The notes under the pieces: model-generated
Told to the model about the DNA's origin: nothing
The model's input: the letters and a program-made list of their open reading frames with translations, nothing else
The model's database searches: none
Part shown: positions 7,027 through 13,646 of the stretch, piece by piece
Numbering within the stretch: the first letter of the stretch is position 1
How the letters are laid out: the number at the start of each line of letters is the position of its first letter
Translations under genes and position numbers: made by a program
Origin: Pseudomonadota bacterium
GTDB lineage: Bacteria; Pseudomonadota; Alphaproteobacteria; Rhizobiales; Hyphomicrobiaceae
Direction: 5' to 3'
NCBI GenBank assembly: GCA_021813195.1
Contig: JAKALI010000048.1
Location: 1-13,646, forward strand
DNA length: 13,646 bases

Positions 7027-10000
7027 TCAGCCGTTGTCGTCCATGGCTTCGCGGCGCTTCCAGTCCTCGCCAGCGACGCGGGCATCATTTACGAGTGGCT
7101 CGGTTCGTTTCGGGACGAAGGCGCGGGCCACGATCTGCGCCTCTTCAAGGGCATCGGGCGATAAGCGTCGAGCGACCTCGTCGCGCCGCTTGGCGGCTTC
7201 CTTGTCGCCGGCATTAGCGGCAAGCGCATACCACTTGTAAGCTTGGCGGTCGTCGCGCGGTACGCCGAGGCCATTCTCGAACAGCACGGCAAGATTGTAC
7301 TGGCTGTCGGCGAGCCCATATTCCGCCGCGCTCTGGAACCACTGGGCAGCAGTCGTGTAGTCCGGTGTTCCTTGCTCACGGCCGGCGCTGAGCACGGCGA
7401 GATTGTGCATGGCCTTTACATTGCCCTGCTCGGCTGCGCGCTGATACCAGGAGCGGGCACGGTTGAGATCGGCTTTCACGCCCAGACCGCGCTCATAGAG
7501 TGTGCCGAGGCGGTATTGAGCCTGAGCGAAGCCCTGGCTTGCGGACCGCTGGTACCACACAACAGCTTCTTTGAAGTCTTGATTGGTCCCGCGACCTTCT
7601 GCGAGGCGGGCGCCCACTTCAAAGGCGGCCGATGGGTCGCCCTTGGACGCCGCGATGCGCAACGAGAGGGGGCCTACGGTGGCGGGTGGCAGCGCGAGCG
7701 CCATCGTGCTGCCGGCACCGGGTGCCTTGTCGCGTGTCGCGCCGTTTGTCGCGAATGGATCGGAGGTGAAGTTGGTGGGCGCCGATTGCGTGGCGGTATC
7801 GGGGTCGGGTGTGAGTGACGCGGGCTGCGCGATGGCAGCCGGCGTCATGCCAACGGTTCCATCGACGGAGGTATCGTCAGGCATCCCGAAGTCTGAGACG
7901 GGGTCGGTTCGGCTGTCATGCGCGTTGAGGCTGGCCACGACTTCCGGCATGAGATCCGAGGGCTCGAGGCGGCCCACCATCTCGGCCAGCTGCGAGGAGA
8001 GCGTCGCTGTGCTCTGCTGTTGGCGGATGTGAGCGATCTGCTGGGGTGTTGGGCGGATCGGCGATTCTTGAAGTACAATCCCTTCTGGACCGGCGATGAT
8101 CGCAGGCGACGCGCCAGGTGCCCCGTTGCGCATCAATTCACCTTCGATCATTTCTTCGGTCGGGGTCAGGATGTCTCCGCTGTCTTCGGGGATGCTGGTG
8201 CGCGGTGCACTCTTACCATTTGGTTGGGCACCTGCAGGCGCCTGAGGCGCCACGGCTGGGTTTTGGCCATTCGCGGGAACCGGTTTGCTGGGATCTGAGT
8301 GTGCAGACTTCGTCGAGGGCCCTTCAAGCGCGGTCGAGCTTTCGGTTTGTAGCTCGGATGGCGCCTTCGGCAGGAGATTCGCCGGGGCAGGAGCAGCCGC
8401 GTTTGTTGCCTCCGGTCGCATCATTTCTGGCGCGCTTGTGGTAGCAGCGGGTTCGGGTGCTCGCGGCGTCCGCGTGTTCGATTTTAGGAGCAGTGCGCCC
8501 CCTGTCAGGGCGACCACGACGCCGAGCGCAATGGCCGTCATTTTCATTCGGCGGGAACTGCCGATATGTGTGGATTCCGAACTGGGCGCTGCGGGCGCCT
8601 CGTTTACCGCCAGCTTTGGGCGCGGAAGCGCCCGCGCGGCTGCTGAGCCATCTTTGGCCAGTTCAGGTGTCTCGGCCGCGGCCGCCGCGGCCCGGAGTTT
8701 CGCCCGGCGGGCCTCGGCGATGAAATCCTGGCGTGCCATGTCCGTGACCGAGCGCGTCGGAGCAGTATCGGTCGCGGGGGACCCATCAGCGGTGAAGTCC
8801 GGTGCGCGCGCGGCTGGTGCAACGTGTGGCGTGCTGAGACCACCAGCAGGCTCAGTGAATCGCGCTGCGCCACCTGCTGGGATGACCGGGACATCGGCTG
8901 CGGCCGTCTGACCAGAGGGCTGGCCGAAGGCATCCGGCATCGCAGTCGCCGCGGACAGCGGCCCATCGTTCGTCCCCCGCGCGCCCAGGATTTTTGCCTG
9001 CGCCACTTCCAGCGAGTCGATGCGATCGAGTAGCCGGATCAGCGCCTGCTGCACGGTATCCAGCATCGTGTAGGTCTGTTCGTCGTTCTGGCGGCGATCG
9101 TCGATGAGGCCGCGCAGCATTGTCGTCATTTGCTCGATCCGAGGATCGGCCTCGGCCGGCGGCATCGCGCTCGTCATGCGCTGGGCCGTCTCATCGGCAA
9201 TCGATTTGGCCAGAGTCGCAAAATCGGGCTGATCGTGAGATGACGGCGTTGATGTGACCGCGGCAAATGGCTGGGTCTCGCTCAGATGCTCGATGACGGC
9301 CTCGAGTTGCCGCTCGATGGTATCGAGTCTTACGAGCTGGGCTTCGGCACGTTCCACATGGGCAGCCAGCTCTTGAATGTGGGCTTGCAAGGCAGCCAAA
9401 CCCTCTACGTCGGCACGGGTGGCCACGTCCTCCAATACTCCGGCGAGCCGCGTCTCCAGTGCGACGAACCGCTCAGCGAGGGTGTCGTGATCCGTCTGTT
9501 GCCGCAATTCCGCTAGGGATTGCTCAAGGCGTCGCGCAATCTGCGATAACCGGTCTTCAATCCAGGACGGCGTTTGTGCTGCCGGGTTGGGATGAAGCGA
9601 GTCGAACGTCCGTTCGTCGTCGATCTGCGACGTCGTCGGGGCGAAGTCGGCGAGGCTGTTGGGCTCAGTCTGCTTGTGTTCTTCCTGCTCGATCCGCGAG
9701 GCGGGCGTGACGCCGACCGCCGATCGCAGGAGTGCCGCGTCGCTTTCCTCATAAATTCGTGTCAGAGCCTCCGCGTCATCCGAGTTCCACGCGCGTGCCG
9801 GCTCGTCGCCATCAGGCTCGCCAATGACGTCAAAGGGGTCAATGCCATTGGTCAGGGCTGCTGCGCGGTAGGTGTCATTCGCCGTTTCGCTTGGCTGGGC
9901 CGGCGCAGCTGACTTTAACGGTGCGGGACCCGCGGCGATGTCGGCGCGCAATCGCTCGGCCTGCGCATTCAAGGAGATCAAGCGTTCCTTCATTTCGACG

Positions 10001-10155
10001 AGCAGCGCCGTGTGGCGATCATCGGCTTCGCCAATCTGGCGGGAGATGGTGTCCAGCAGTGCCCGCAATTCGTGCGGGAGCGCATCGACTGAACGCGCAT
10101 TACCGCCATTTTCGGGATCTGCGAAGCCAGCGGTTTCGGTTTCGGATTTGAACAT
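7027..10155 (-). CDS. PodJ-like polar organiser: coiled coils, one TM helix, periplasmic Sel1 repeats
   Basis: A 1042-residue bitopic membrane protein with the domain order of PodJ, the polar localisation factor of Caulobacter and Agrobacterium. Cytoplasmic heptad-rich helices lie at about residues 28-73, 197-293 (WIEDRLSQIARRLEQSLAEL) and 336-391. A basic RRMK precedes a single membrane helix (about 540-557, TAIALGVVVALTGGALLL). A long Ala/Pro/Thr-rich, probably disordered periplasmic linker leads to four Sel1/TPR-like repeats at about 835-980 (for example AQYRLGTLYERGLGVKADLN). I see no peptidoglycan-binding domain at the C-terminus, unlike Caulobacter PodJ. I chose ATG 10155 because GAGGA lies 8 bases upstream; an in-frame ATG at 10203 would add 16 residues but has poorly spaced ribosome sequence. 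It is divergent from the secreted coiled-coil gene, with a possible CtrA box between. Architecture is clear; orthology to PodJ is inference. Confidence 0.82.
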   Translation of the reverse strand: MFKSETETAGFADPENGGNARSVDALPHELRALLDTISRQIGEADDRHTALLVEMKERLISLNAQAERLRADIAAGPAPLKSAAPAQPSETANDTYRAAALTNGIDPFDVIGEPDGDEPARAWNSDDAEALTRIYEESDAALLRSAVGVTPASRIEQEEHKQTEPNSLADFAPTTSQIDDERTFDSLHPNPAAQTPSWIEDRLSQIARRLEQSLAELRQQTDHDTLAERFVALETRLAGVLEDVATRADVEGLAALQAHIQELAAHVERAEAQLVRLDTIERQLEAVIEHLSETQPFAAVTSTPSSHDQPDFATLAKSIADETAQRMTSAMPPAEADPRIEQMTTMLRGLIDDRRQNDEQTYTMLDTVQQALIRLLDRIDSLEVAQAKILGARGTNDGPLSAATAMPDAFGQPSGQTAAADVPVIPAGGAARFTEPAGGLSTPHVAPAARAPDFTADGSPATDTAPTRSVTDMARQDFIAEARRAKLRAAAAAAETPELAKDGSAAARALPRPKLAVNEAPAAPSSESTHIGSSRRMKMTAIALGVVVALTGGALLLKSNTRTPRAPEPAATTSAPEMMRPEATNAAAPAPANLLPKAPSELQTESSTALEGPSTKSAHSDPSKPVPANGQNPAVAPQAPAGAQPNGKSAPRTSIPEDSGDILTPTEEMIEGELMRNGAPGASPAIIAGPEGIVLQESPIRPTPQQIAHIRQQQSTATLSSQLAEMVGRLEPSDLMPEVVASLNAHDSRTDPVSDFGMPDDTSVDGTVGMTPAAIAQPASLTPDPDTATQSAPTNFTSDPFATNGATRDKAPGAGSTMALALPPATVGPLSLRIAASKGDPSAAFEVGARLAEGRGTNQDFKEAVVWYQRSASQGFAQAQYRLGTLYERGLGVKADLNRARSWYQRAAEQGNVKAMHNLAVLSAGREQGTPDYTTAAQWFQSAAEYGLADSQYNLAVLFENGLGVPRDDRQAYKWYALAANAGDKEAAKRRDEVARRLSPDALEEAQIVARAFVPKRTEPLVNDARVAGEDWKRREAMDDNG

Positions 10156-10162
10156 GTTGCGC

Positions 10163-10168
10163 GTCCTC
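10163..10168 (-). promoter_or_regulatory. Ribosome binding site deciding the PodJ-like start
   Basis: On the minus strand the sequence reads GAGGACGCGCAAC then ATG (10155-10153). The GAGGA core is 8 bases from this ATG, an ideal spacing. The upstream in-frame ATG at 10203 has a GAGG only one or two bases away, too close to work, so 10155 is the better start. Confidence 0.65.
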
Positions 10169-10313
10169 GTTCGCAATGATGCGAAGATTGGACCCGGCGG
10201 CATGCCTCGCGTTTGAGGGTGTCCTCGCGAAATGGCCGTGCCGGGTGAAACTTGGGAAGGTCTTCACGCGGCAAAGGGGACGGACCTGTTGCCAACACTC
10301 TCGCAGCACCGCG

Positions 10314-10328
10314 TAAACGGCTGGTTAA
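10314..10328. promoter_or_regulatory. Putative CtrA binding site (TTAA-N7-TTTA)
   Basis: Read on the minus strand this is TTAACCAGCCGTTTA: two half-sites separated by exactly seven bases, one mismatch from the CtrA consensus TTAA-N7-TTAA. It lies about 159 bases upstream of the PodJ-like ATG and about 276 upstream of the divergent gene. AT-rich half-sites are rare in this GC-rich sequence. CtrA is the master cell-cycle regulator of alphaproteobacteria and has been linked to podJ control in related species. Occupancy is inferred only from the motif. Confidence 0.45.
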
Positions 10329-10586
10329 ACTGCGGTCTGGTTTGGCGCGTCATGGCGATTTCTATTCGAAATCAGCGCAATAGGGATGGCCGCCACGCCG
10401 CAAGGGGGCCGCAAACAACCAAGGGTCGCTTCCCGTTGCGTGCCGTTGGACGAATCACGCCGCCAGCGGGCAACTTTGGCGCTGTCCGGAGAGAGGGTGA
10501 TCTCGACAGCAACATAATGCTGTGGTGAGACGTTCGGCCTGGTGGTATCCGCCAAAACGGCGCACGATGGCCGTGGCGAAATCCTT

Positions 10587-10594
10587 TAGGGAGG
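10587..10594 (+). promoter_or_regulatory. Ribosome binding site for the 10604 GTG start
   Basis: TAGGGAGG at 10587-10594 is a strong Shine-Dalgarno match, 9 bases before the GTG at 10604. An ATG at 10597 lies only two bases after it and would encode just seven codons (MFRVAVT, stop TGA at 10618), out of frame with the main gene, so the GTG is the likely start. Confidence 0.65.
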
Positions 10595-10603
10595 CGATGT
10601 TCC

Positions 10604-11176
10604 GTGTTGCCGTCACTTGATTTTCTGGGCTCGCACGTTGCCCGCGCGCGCTGCGTGAGGTCTGCGGTTGTCGTCGCCAGCCTGTTGTGCGGCGGTCTCC
10701 TGTATCTTCCTGTAGGGGTTGCAGCCGAGCCCGAGCGGCCGGGCCGTTACACGATGATGCCGGCGGAAGGCGGGTTCATTCGGCTCGATACGGCGACGGG
10801 GCTCACGTCGCTGTGTACGCGCAAAGACGGAGCTTGGGTCTGCGAGCCGATGGCCGACAGTCAAACTTCCATGCGTGATGAACTCGCCCGCCTGGAAGCC
10901 GAGAATAAGCGGCTCAAGGATGAACTTCGCCAGATGGAAGAGACCTTTGGGCTTTCCACGCCGTCTCCAGATGGCGGGACCCCCAATGCCGACGCCGGTC
11001 CGCCAGCCCCAAAATCCCGTGTCCCCACGGAACAGGACGTCGATCGGCTCTTCGACTACATCGAGGGGATGGTACGCAAGTTTCGTGAGCGCATTGAACG
11101 GATGGAGAAGGAGCACGGCGCGCCGCCGAGCGAAGACCGCAAAGAGGCCCCTGCTGGAAAGGATACGCCGCTTTGA
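10604..11176 (+). CDS. Secreted coiled-coil protein of unknown function
   Basis: A 190-residue protein with a signal peptide: basic RARCVR, hydrophobic core at about residues 20-38, likely cleavage after VGVAA (41/42). The mature part opens with a short conserved-looking module, GRYTMMPAEGGFIRLDT, containing a cysteine pair (Cys71, Cys80; SLCTRKDGAWVCEPM) that could form a disulfide. A strong heptad helix follows (about 90-115, RDELARLEAENKRLKDEL), then a Pro/Gly-rich linker and a second charged helix (about 143-171, DVDRLFDYIEGMVRKFRERI). I have the impression of a family of small periplasmic proteins in Hyphomicrobiales but know no assigned function. The GTG start is supported by a strong ribosome site. 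It is divergent from the PodJ-like gene and convergent with the next gene, so it is its own transcript. An envelope role is inference from location and sequence type. Confidence 0.75.
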   Translation: MLPSLDFLGSHVARARCVRSAVVVASLLCGGLLYLPVGVAAEPERPGRYTMMPAEGGFIRLDTATGLTSLCTRKDGAWVCEPMADSQTSMRDELARLEAENKRLKDELRQMEETFGLSTPSPDGGTPNADAGPPAPKSRVPTEQDVDRLFDYIEGMVRKFRERIERMEKEHGAPPSEDRKEAPAGKDTPL

Positions 11177-11233
11177 TGGGGCGAAACGGCCGCCGTGCAG
11201 CGACGCTGCCTGAGCAACCCTACAACTGGGGCG

Positions 11234-11890
11234 CTATGTGGAGCGCAGGATGGGTTCGCCCGCAAGGATCCGAGCGCGCAGAAGATCGCTGTCGGGCCAC
11301 TCGTCCGTCGGATCCTGCGGGTCCTCGAAGACTTCGGAAACCAGATGCGTGCGCATGTTGCCCATATCGTCACTGATGATCTGTGCTCGCACGTCGCCGG
11401 CGACATAGATTTCATGATCGCAATCGATCAACGTGCCTGTAAGTAAGTCCCCGCCGACGAGCAAGGCGCCATTATCGCTGTCGCAAAATACAAGGCGGTC
11501 TGCCGTGATGGATTGAAGAACGAGGATGGGAGCGGCCGCCTTCACAATTTCATGTGCCGACAGCCGTCCGGCGACGAGAAGGAATGGCGCCTCTTCCGGA
11601 TCGAGATTGATAAGTCGGCCTTCTATCGTCAAATCCCCCGACGCCAGGATGGCACTGATATTCTTCTCGGCGAACACCCCTGCGGACCAATCGAGTTGCA
11701 AATCGCCGCGCTGCAGGGTTGCCGGAGGCAAAACGAGCGCCTTGCGCTCGGGATGATCGACAAGGATTTGCTCGCACCAATGCAGAAACAGCGCAGGCTC
11801 GGGGATACCCGCCATTTCGATCGCGACCCGAAAACGGGCCTCAGCTTCGTCGAGGCCAAGTAGGCTAGCGTCGTTGAGTGTCAGCGTCAT
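11234..11890 (-). CDS. Hypothetical protein with beta-helix (bactofilin-like) repeats
   Basis: A 218-residue soluble protein without signal peptide. The N-terminal third is helical. From about residue 58 to 172 it shows repeating short beta-strand units built on hydrophobic-glycine-aspartate motifs: RGDLQLDW, ASGDLTIEGRLINL, LLVAGRLSAHEIV, ILVLQSITADRLVF, ALLVGGDLLTGTLID, IYVAGDVRAQII. This 'GDL.' rhythm is what right-handed beta-helix proteins such as bactofilins look like, and also some poorly known GDL-repeat proteins. The acidic C-terminus (EVFEDPQDPTDEWPDSD) is not repetitive. Start ATG 11890 is preceded on the minus strand by AGAGAGG about 9 bases away. Stop TAG is at 11236-11234. The gene stands alone between a convergent neighbour and a divergent tolB. 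The fold is an inference from pattern; the function is unknown. Confidence 0.72.
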   Translation of the reverse strand: MTLTLNDASLLGLDEAEARFRVAIEMAGIPEPALFLHWCEQILVDHPERKALVLPPATLQRGDLQLDWSAGVFAEKNISAILASGDLTIEGRLINLDPEEAPFLLVAGRLSAHEIVKAAAPILVLQSITADRLVFCDSDNGALLVGGDLLTGTLIDCDHEIYVAGDVRAQIISDDMGNMRTHLVSEVFEDPQDPTDEWPDSDLLRARILAGEPILRST

Positions 11891-12316
11891 CCCATCGGGC
11901 CTCTCTGGCCAGCGTTCACGCGCAAGCGTGTGTGGGGCTCATGTCGCCGACGTCTACCAAACCGATGGCATCGCGGCGAGGGGTTGCGAAGTTCCGGCGA
12001 ACAGAACGGCGCTCATCAGCTCGGTGTGACGCGCTTCTGCAACACGCAACGCCGTCATTCTGTCATGATTCTGCAGGCCTGCGGGCGACTGGGATGGGTG
12101 CGACAGCGCAGGGGTCTGCATGTCTTGCGCGCGGTGCAATGGGGCGGGGCCTCATAGCCCCGCAACTGCTCAAGCCGTACCGAGTGGTGATGCTGTTGGC
12201 CGAGGGCGCCGGCCGCGACACCCCCCTACTGCCGCGCTTTGTCCCTATTCCGATCCTAATTGCCCATGTATCGGTGACGGCGCGGAAGCGATGCGAAAGC
12301 GGACCATTTGACCCCC
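11891..12316. other. Non-coding stretch upstream of tolB
   Basis: 426 bases between the divergent beta-helix gene and tolB. Overlapping open frames on both strands exist (for example plus 11878-12867, which runs on through tolB in another frame) but their translations are Arg/Ser/Pro-rich shadows with no recognisable domain. A perfect 7-base-pair hairpin lies at 12144-12163 and a GATTC (CcrM-type site) at 12067-12071. Promoters of both neighbours are expected here but I could not place them. No tRNA or known small RNA is evident. Confidence 0.5.
12144..12163. other. GC-rich hairpin in the tolB upstream region
   Basis: GCGGGGC, a 6-base loop CTCATA, then GCCCCGC: a perfect 7-bp inverted repeat. 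No T-run follows on either strand, so it is not a standard Rho-independent terminator. It lies about 154 bases before the tolB ATG and could be a leader structure, protein site or chance GC-rich palindrome. Confidence 0.4.
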
Positions 12317-13646
12317 ATGACAGCAGCAAATTTGTCTCAGACGTCCCGTCCAAAACGGATGATCGTGCGAGGTGCGCGAATCGGCACACGGATCGGCGGG
12401 CTCCTGTCCGTCGGGCTCTGGCTGGCTGCTGCGGCCTTGCTAATGTTTCTGTGGACGGCCTCTTTAGCATCGGCGCAACTGACCGGTCGACAGGTCGAGG
12501 GATCGATCGATCCCATCCCGATCGCGATCCCAGAGTTTGTCGGCGACAATCCTCAGCTGGCGGCCGAAATCTCCAATGTTATCGCGAACAACCTCGCGGG
12601 ATCGGGGCTGTTCCGTCCCCTCGACAGGGCATCGTTTCTGGAGCAGGTCCGCGATATCAATACGGCGCCACGCTTCGTGGATTGGCGTCAGATCGGTGCC
12701 GACGCGCTCGCCGTCGGACGGGTCACGCGCGGTGGCGACGGCAGACTTCAATCGGAATTCCGGCTGTGGGATGTGGCCACTGGCAAGCAACTTGCCGGCC
12801 AGCGGTTTTCGACGGCGGAGTCCAATTGGCGGCGAGTGGGGCACATCATCGCCGATCAGATCTATGAACGTCTGACCGGGGAGAAGGGCTATTTCGATAC
12901 CCGCGTGGTCTTCGTCGATGAGACAGGACCAAAGGATAAGCGCGTGAAGCGACTTGCAATCATGGACCAGGATGGCGCCAATGTCCGGCTCCTCTCCAAG
13001 GGCTCTGAAATCGTGCTCACCCCGCGTTTCAGCCCGACGCGCAATGAAATCACGTTCATGTCTTACACACGCGATCAGCCTCGCGTGTTTCTGATGAATT
13101 TGGAGACGGGCGAACGCGAGGTCGTCGGGGATTTTCCGGGCATGACATTCGCCCCGCGCTTTTCACCGGACGGGCAGCGCGTCATCATGAGCCTGCAAGC
13201 GGAGGGCTCCAGTTCGATTTATGAACTGGATTTGCGCACGCGCCAGACGCGGCAGGTTACGCGCACGAATGCGATCGACACTGGGCCGTGCTACTCGCCC
13301 GATGGCCGCCAGATCGTGTTCGAAAGTGACCGCGATGGGACGCAGCAGCTCTTCCTGATGAACGCGGACGGCTCCGACATCCGCCGCTTGAGCTACGGCG
13401 AAGGCCGCTATTCGACACCGGTCTGGTCGCCGCGTGGCGATTACATCGCGTTTACCAAACAACTCGCCGGGCGCTTCCTGATCGGCGTCATGCGTCCCGA
13501 TGGTTCGGGCGAGCGAATTCTCACCGAGGGGTTTCACAACGAAGGCCCGACGTGGGCACCGAATGGCCGCGTGTTGATGTTCTTCCGTGAAGGGCAGGGA
13601 CCAAACGGCGGCGCGCGAATCTATTCGGTCGATATCACCGGCTACA
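12317..13646 (+). CDS. tolB: Tol-Pal system periplasmic protein TolB, 3' end cut by window edge
   Basis: The periplasmic beta-propeller of the Tol-Pal complex, which binds Pal and helps outer-membrane invagination at division and envelope integrity. 443 codons are present, so only a short C-terminal piece is missing. The ATG at 12317 (an in-frame ATG at 12359 is possible) gives a signal peptide with a basic N-region, hydrophobic core (about 28-47) and cleavage near ASA/QL (53/54). The mature N-terminal domain begins [11 protein letters not shown] and includes [15 protein letters not shown]. Five propeller repeats are visible, each with a SPDG-type turn: [71 protein letters not shown]. No strong ribosome site is seen. 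The expected neighbour tolA is not upstream; pal should lie downstream outside the window. Confidence 0.95.
   Translation, partial: MTAANLSQTSRPKRMIVRGARIGTRIGGLLSVGLWLAAAALLMFLWTASLASAQLTGRQVEGSIDPIPIAIPEFVGDNPQLAAEISNVIANNLAGSGLFRPLDRASFLEQVRDINTAPRFVDWRQIGADALAVGRVTRGGDGRLQSEFRLWDVATGKQLAGQRFSTAESNWRRVGHIIADQIYERLTGEKGYFDTRVVFVDETGPKDKRVKRLAIMDQDGANVRLLSKGSEIVLTPRFSPTRNEITFMSYTRDQPRVFLMNLETGEREVVGDFPGMTFAPRFSPDGQRVIMSLQAEGSSSIYELDLRTRQTRQVTRTNAIDTGPCYSPDGRQIVFESDRDGTQQLFLMNADGSDIRRLSYGEGRYSTPVWSPRGDYIAFTKQLAGRFLIGVMRPDGSGERILTEGFHNEGPTWAPNGRVLMFFREGQGPNGGARIYSVDITGY

Larger units (their letters stand above)
10204..10603. other. Divergent intergenic region between PodJ-like and secreted coiled-coil genes
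   Basis: About 400 bases (450 from the preferred PodJ-like start) that must hold the promoters of two divergent genes. It contains a near-consensus CtrA box at 10314-10328 and one GANTC site (GAATC, 10452-10456), the target of the CcrM cell-cycle methylase in alphaproteobacteria. The 98-codon plus-strand open frame starting at 10232 and the minus-strand frames here do not resemble proteins. I found no convincing sigma-70 promoter by eye. Confidence 0.5.

Noticed and set aside
8230..8250. Palindromic CAGGCGCCTG and nearby GGCGCC
   Set aside because: Lies inside the Ala/Pro-rich coding region and is explained by GC-rich codon use.
10156..10203. Start of the PodJ-like gene at ATG 10203
   Set aside because: Its ribosome-site sequence is too close to the ATG, while ATG 10155 has GAGGA at ideal spacing.
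10490..10518. CATAAT at 10513-10518 as a -10 element for the 10604 gene
   Set aside because: No -35-like hexamer at the right distance; a single AT-rich hexamer is not enough.
10232..10528. 98-codon open frame in the divergent intergenic region
   Set aside because: No ribosome site, no recognisable sequence, and composition typical of translated non-coding DNA.
12063..12470. 135-codon minus-strand open frame upstream of and into tolB
   Set aside because: Arg/Pro/Ala-rich translation, antisense to the tolB signal-peptide region, no domain.
11878..12867. 329-codon plus-strand open frame overlapping tolB
   Set aside because: It shares most of its length with the clear tolB frame and its translation is Arg/Ser/Cys-rich without domains: a shadow frame in GC-rich DNA.

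Overview
This window reads as a chromosomal segment of a high-GC alphaproteobacterium, most likely of the order Hyphomicrobiales (Rhizobiales). The evidence is the gene set: a membrane-type (class 2) dihydroorotate dehydrogenase, the alphaproteobacterial TIGR02186/Alph_Pro_TM membrane protein paired with a TauE/SafE transporter, a PodJ-like polarity protein, and the Lhr-type helicase/PdeM repair pair. A budding or prosthecate relative of Hyphomicrobium would fit, but the sequence does not fix the genus. I see no insertion sequence, prophage, CRISPR array, tRNA or rRNA, and every long gene looks intact apart from the two cut by the window edges.

Layout. Positions 1-1085 (+) hold the 3' part of pyrD (pyrimidine synthesis). 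A small two-helix membrane protein faces it at 1098-1370 (-). From 1449 to 4755 (+) lies a two-gene DNA-repair unit: a ligase-associated-type DEXH helicase of the Lhr family whose 3' end overlaps pdeM, a metallophosphoesterase. Convergent to it, on the minus strand, are three genes transcribed from about 10155 down to 4803: a 1042-residue PodJ-like coiled-coil/transmembrane/Sel1-repeat protein, then after a 284-base gap a TauE/SafE anion exporter, translationally coupled by an ATGA overlap to a TIGR02186 membrane-anchored protein. Divergent from the PodJ-like gene, across a 400-base intergenic region carrying a near-consensus CtrA box, is a 190-residue secreted coiled-coil protein (10604-11176, +). 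It converges on a 218-residue probable beta-helix (bactofilin-like) protein (11234-11890, -). After a 426-base non-coding stretch, tolB starts at 12317 (+) and runs off the right edge.

Functional themes. Several genes concern the cell envelope and its spatial organisation (PodJ-like factor, secreted coiled-coil protein, possible bactofilin-like protein, TolB of the Tol-Pal complex). A separate unit serves DNA repair (Lhr-PdeM), and a third exports a small, probably sulfur-containing, anion (TauE/SafE plus TIGR02186). The most interesting items are the PodJ-like gene with its putative CtrA site, the uncharacterised TIGR02186 partner with its unusually long basic/proline linker, the beta-helix-like protein, and a tolB that is not preceded by tolA. 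I did not find a convincing wholly new multi-gene system; most of the window is recognisable housekeeping or lineage-conserved content.
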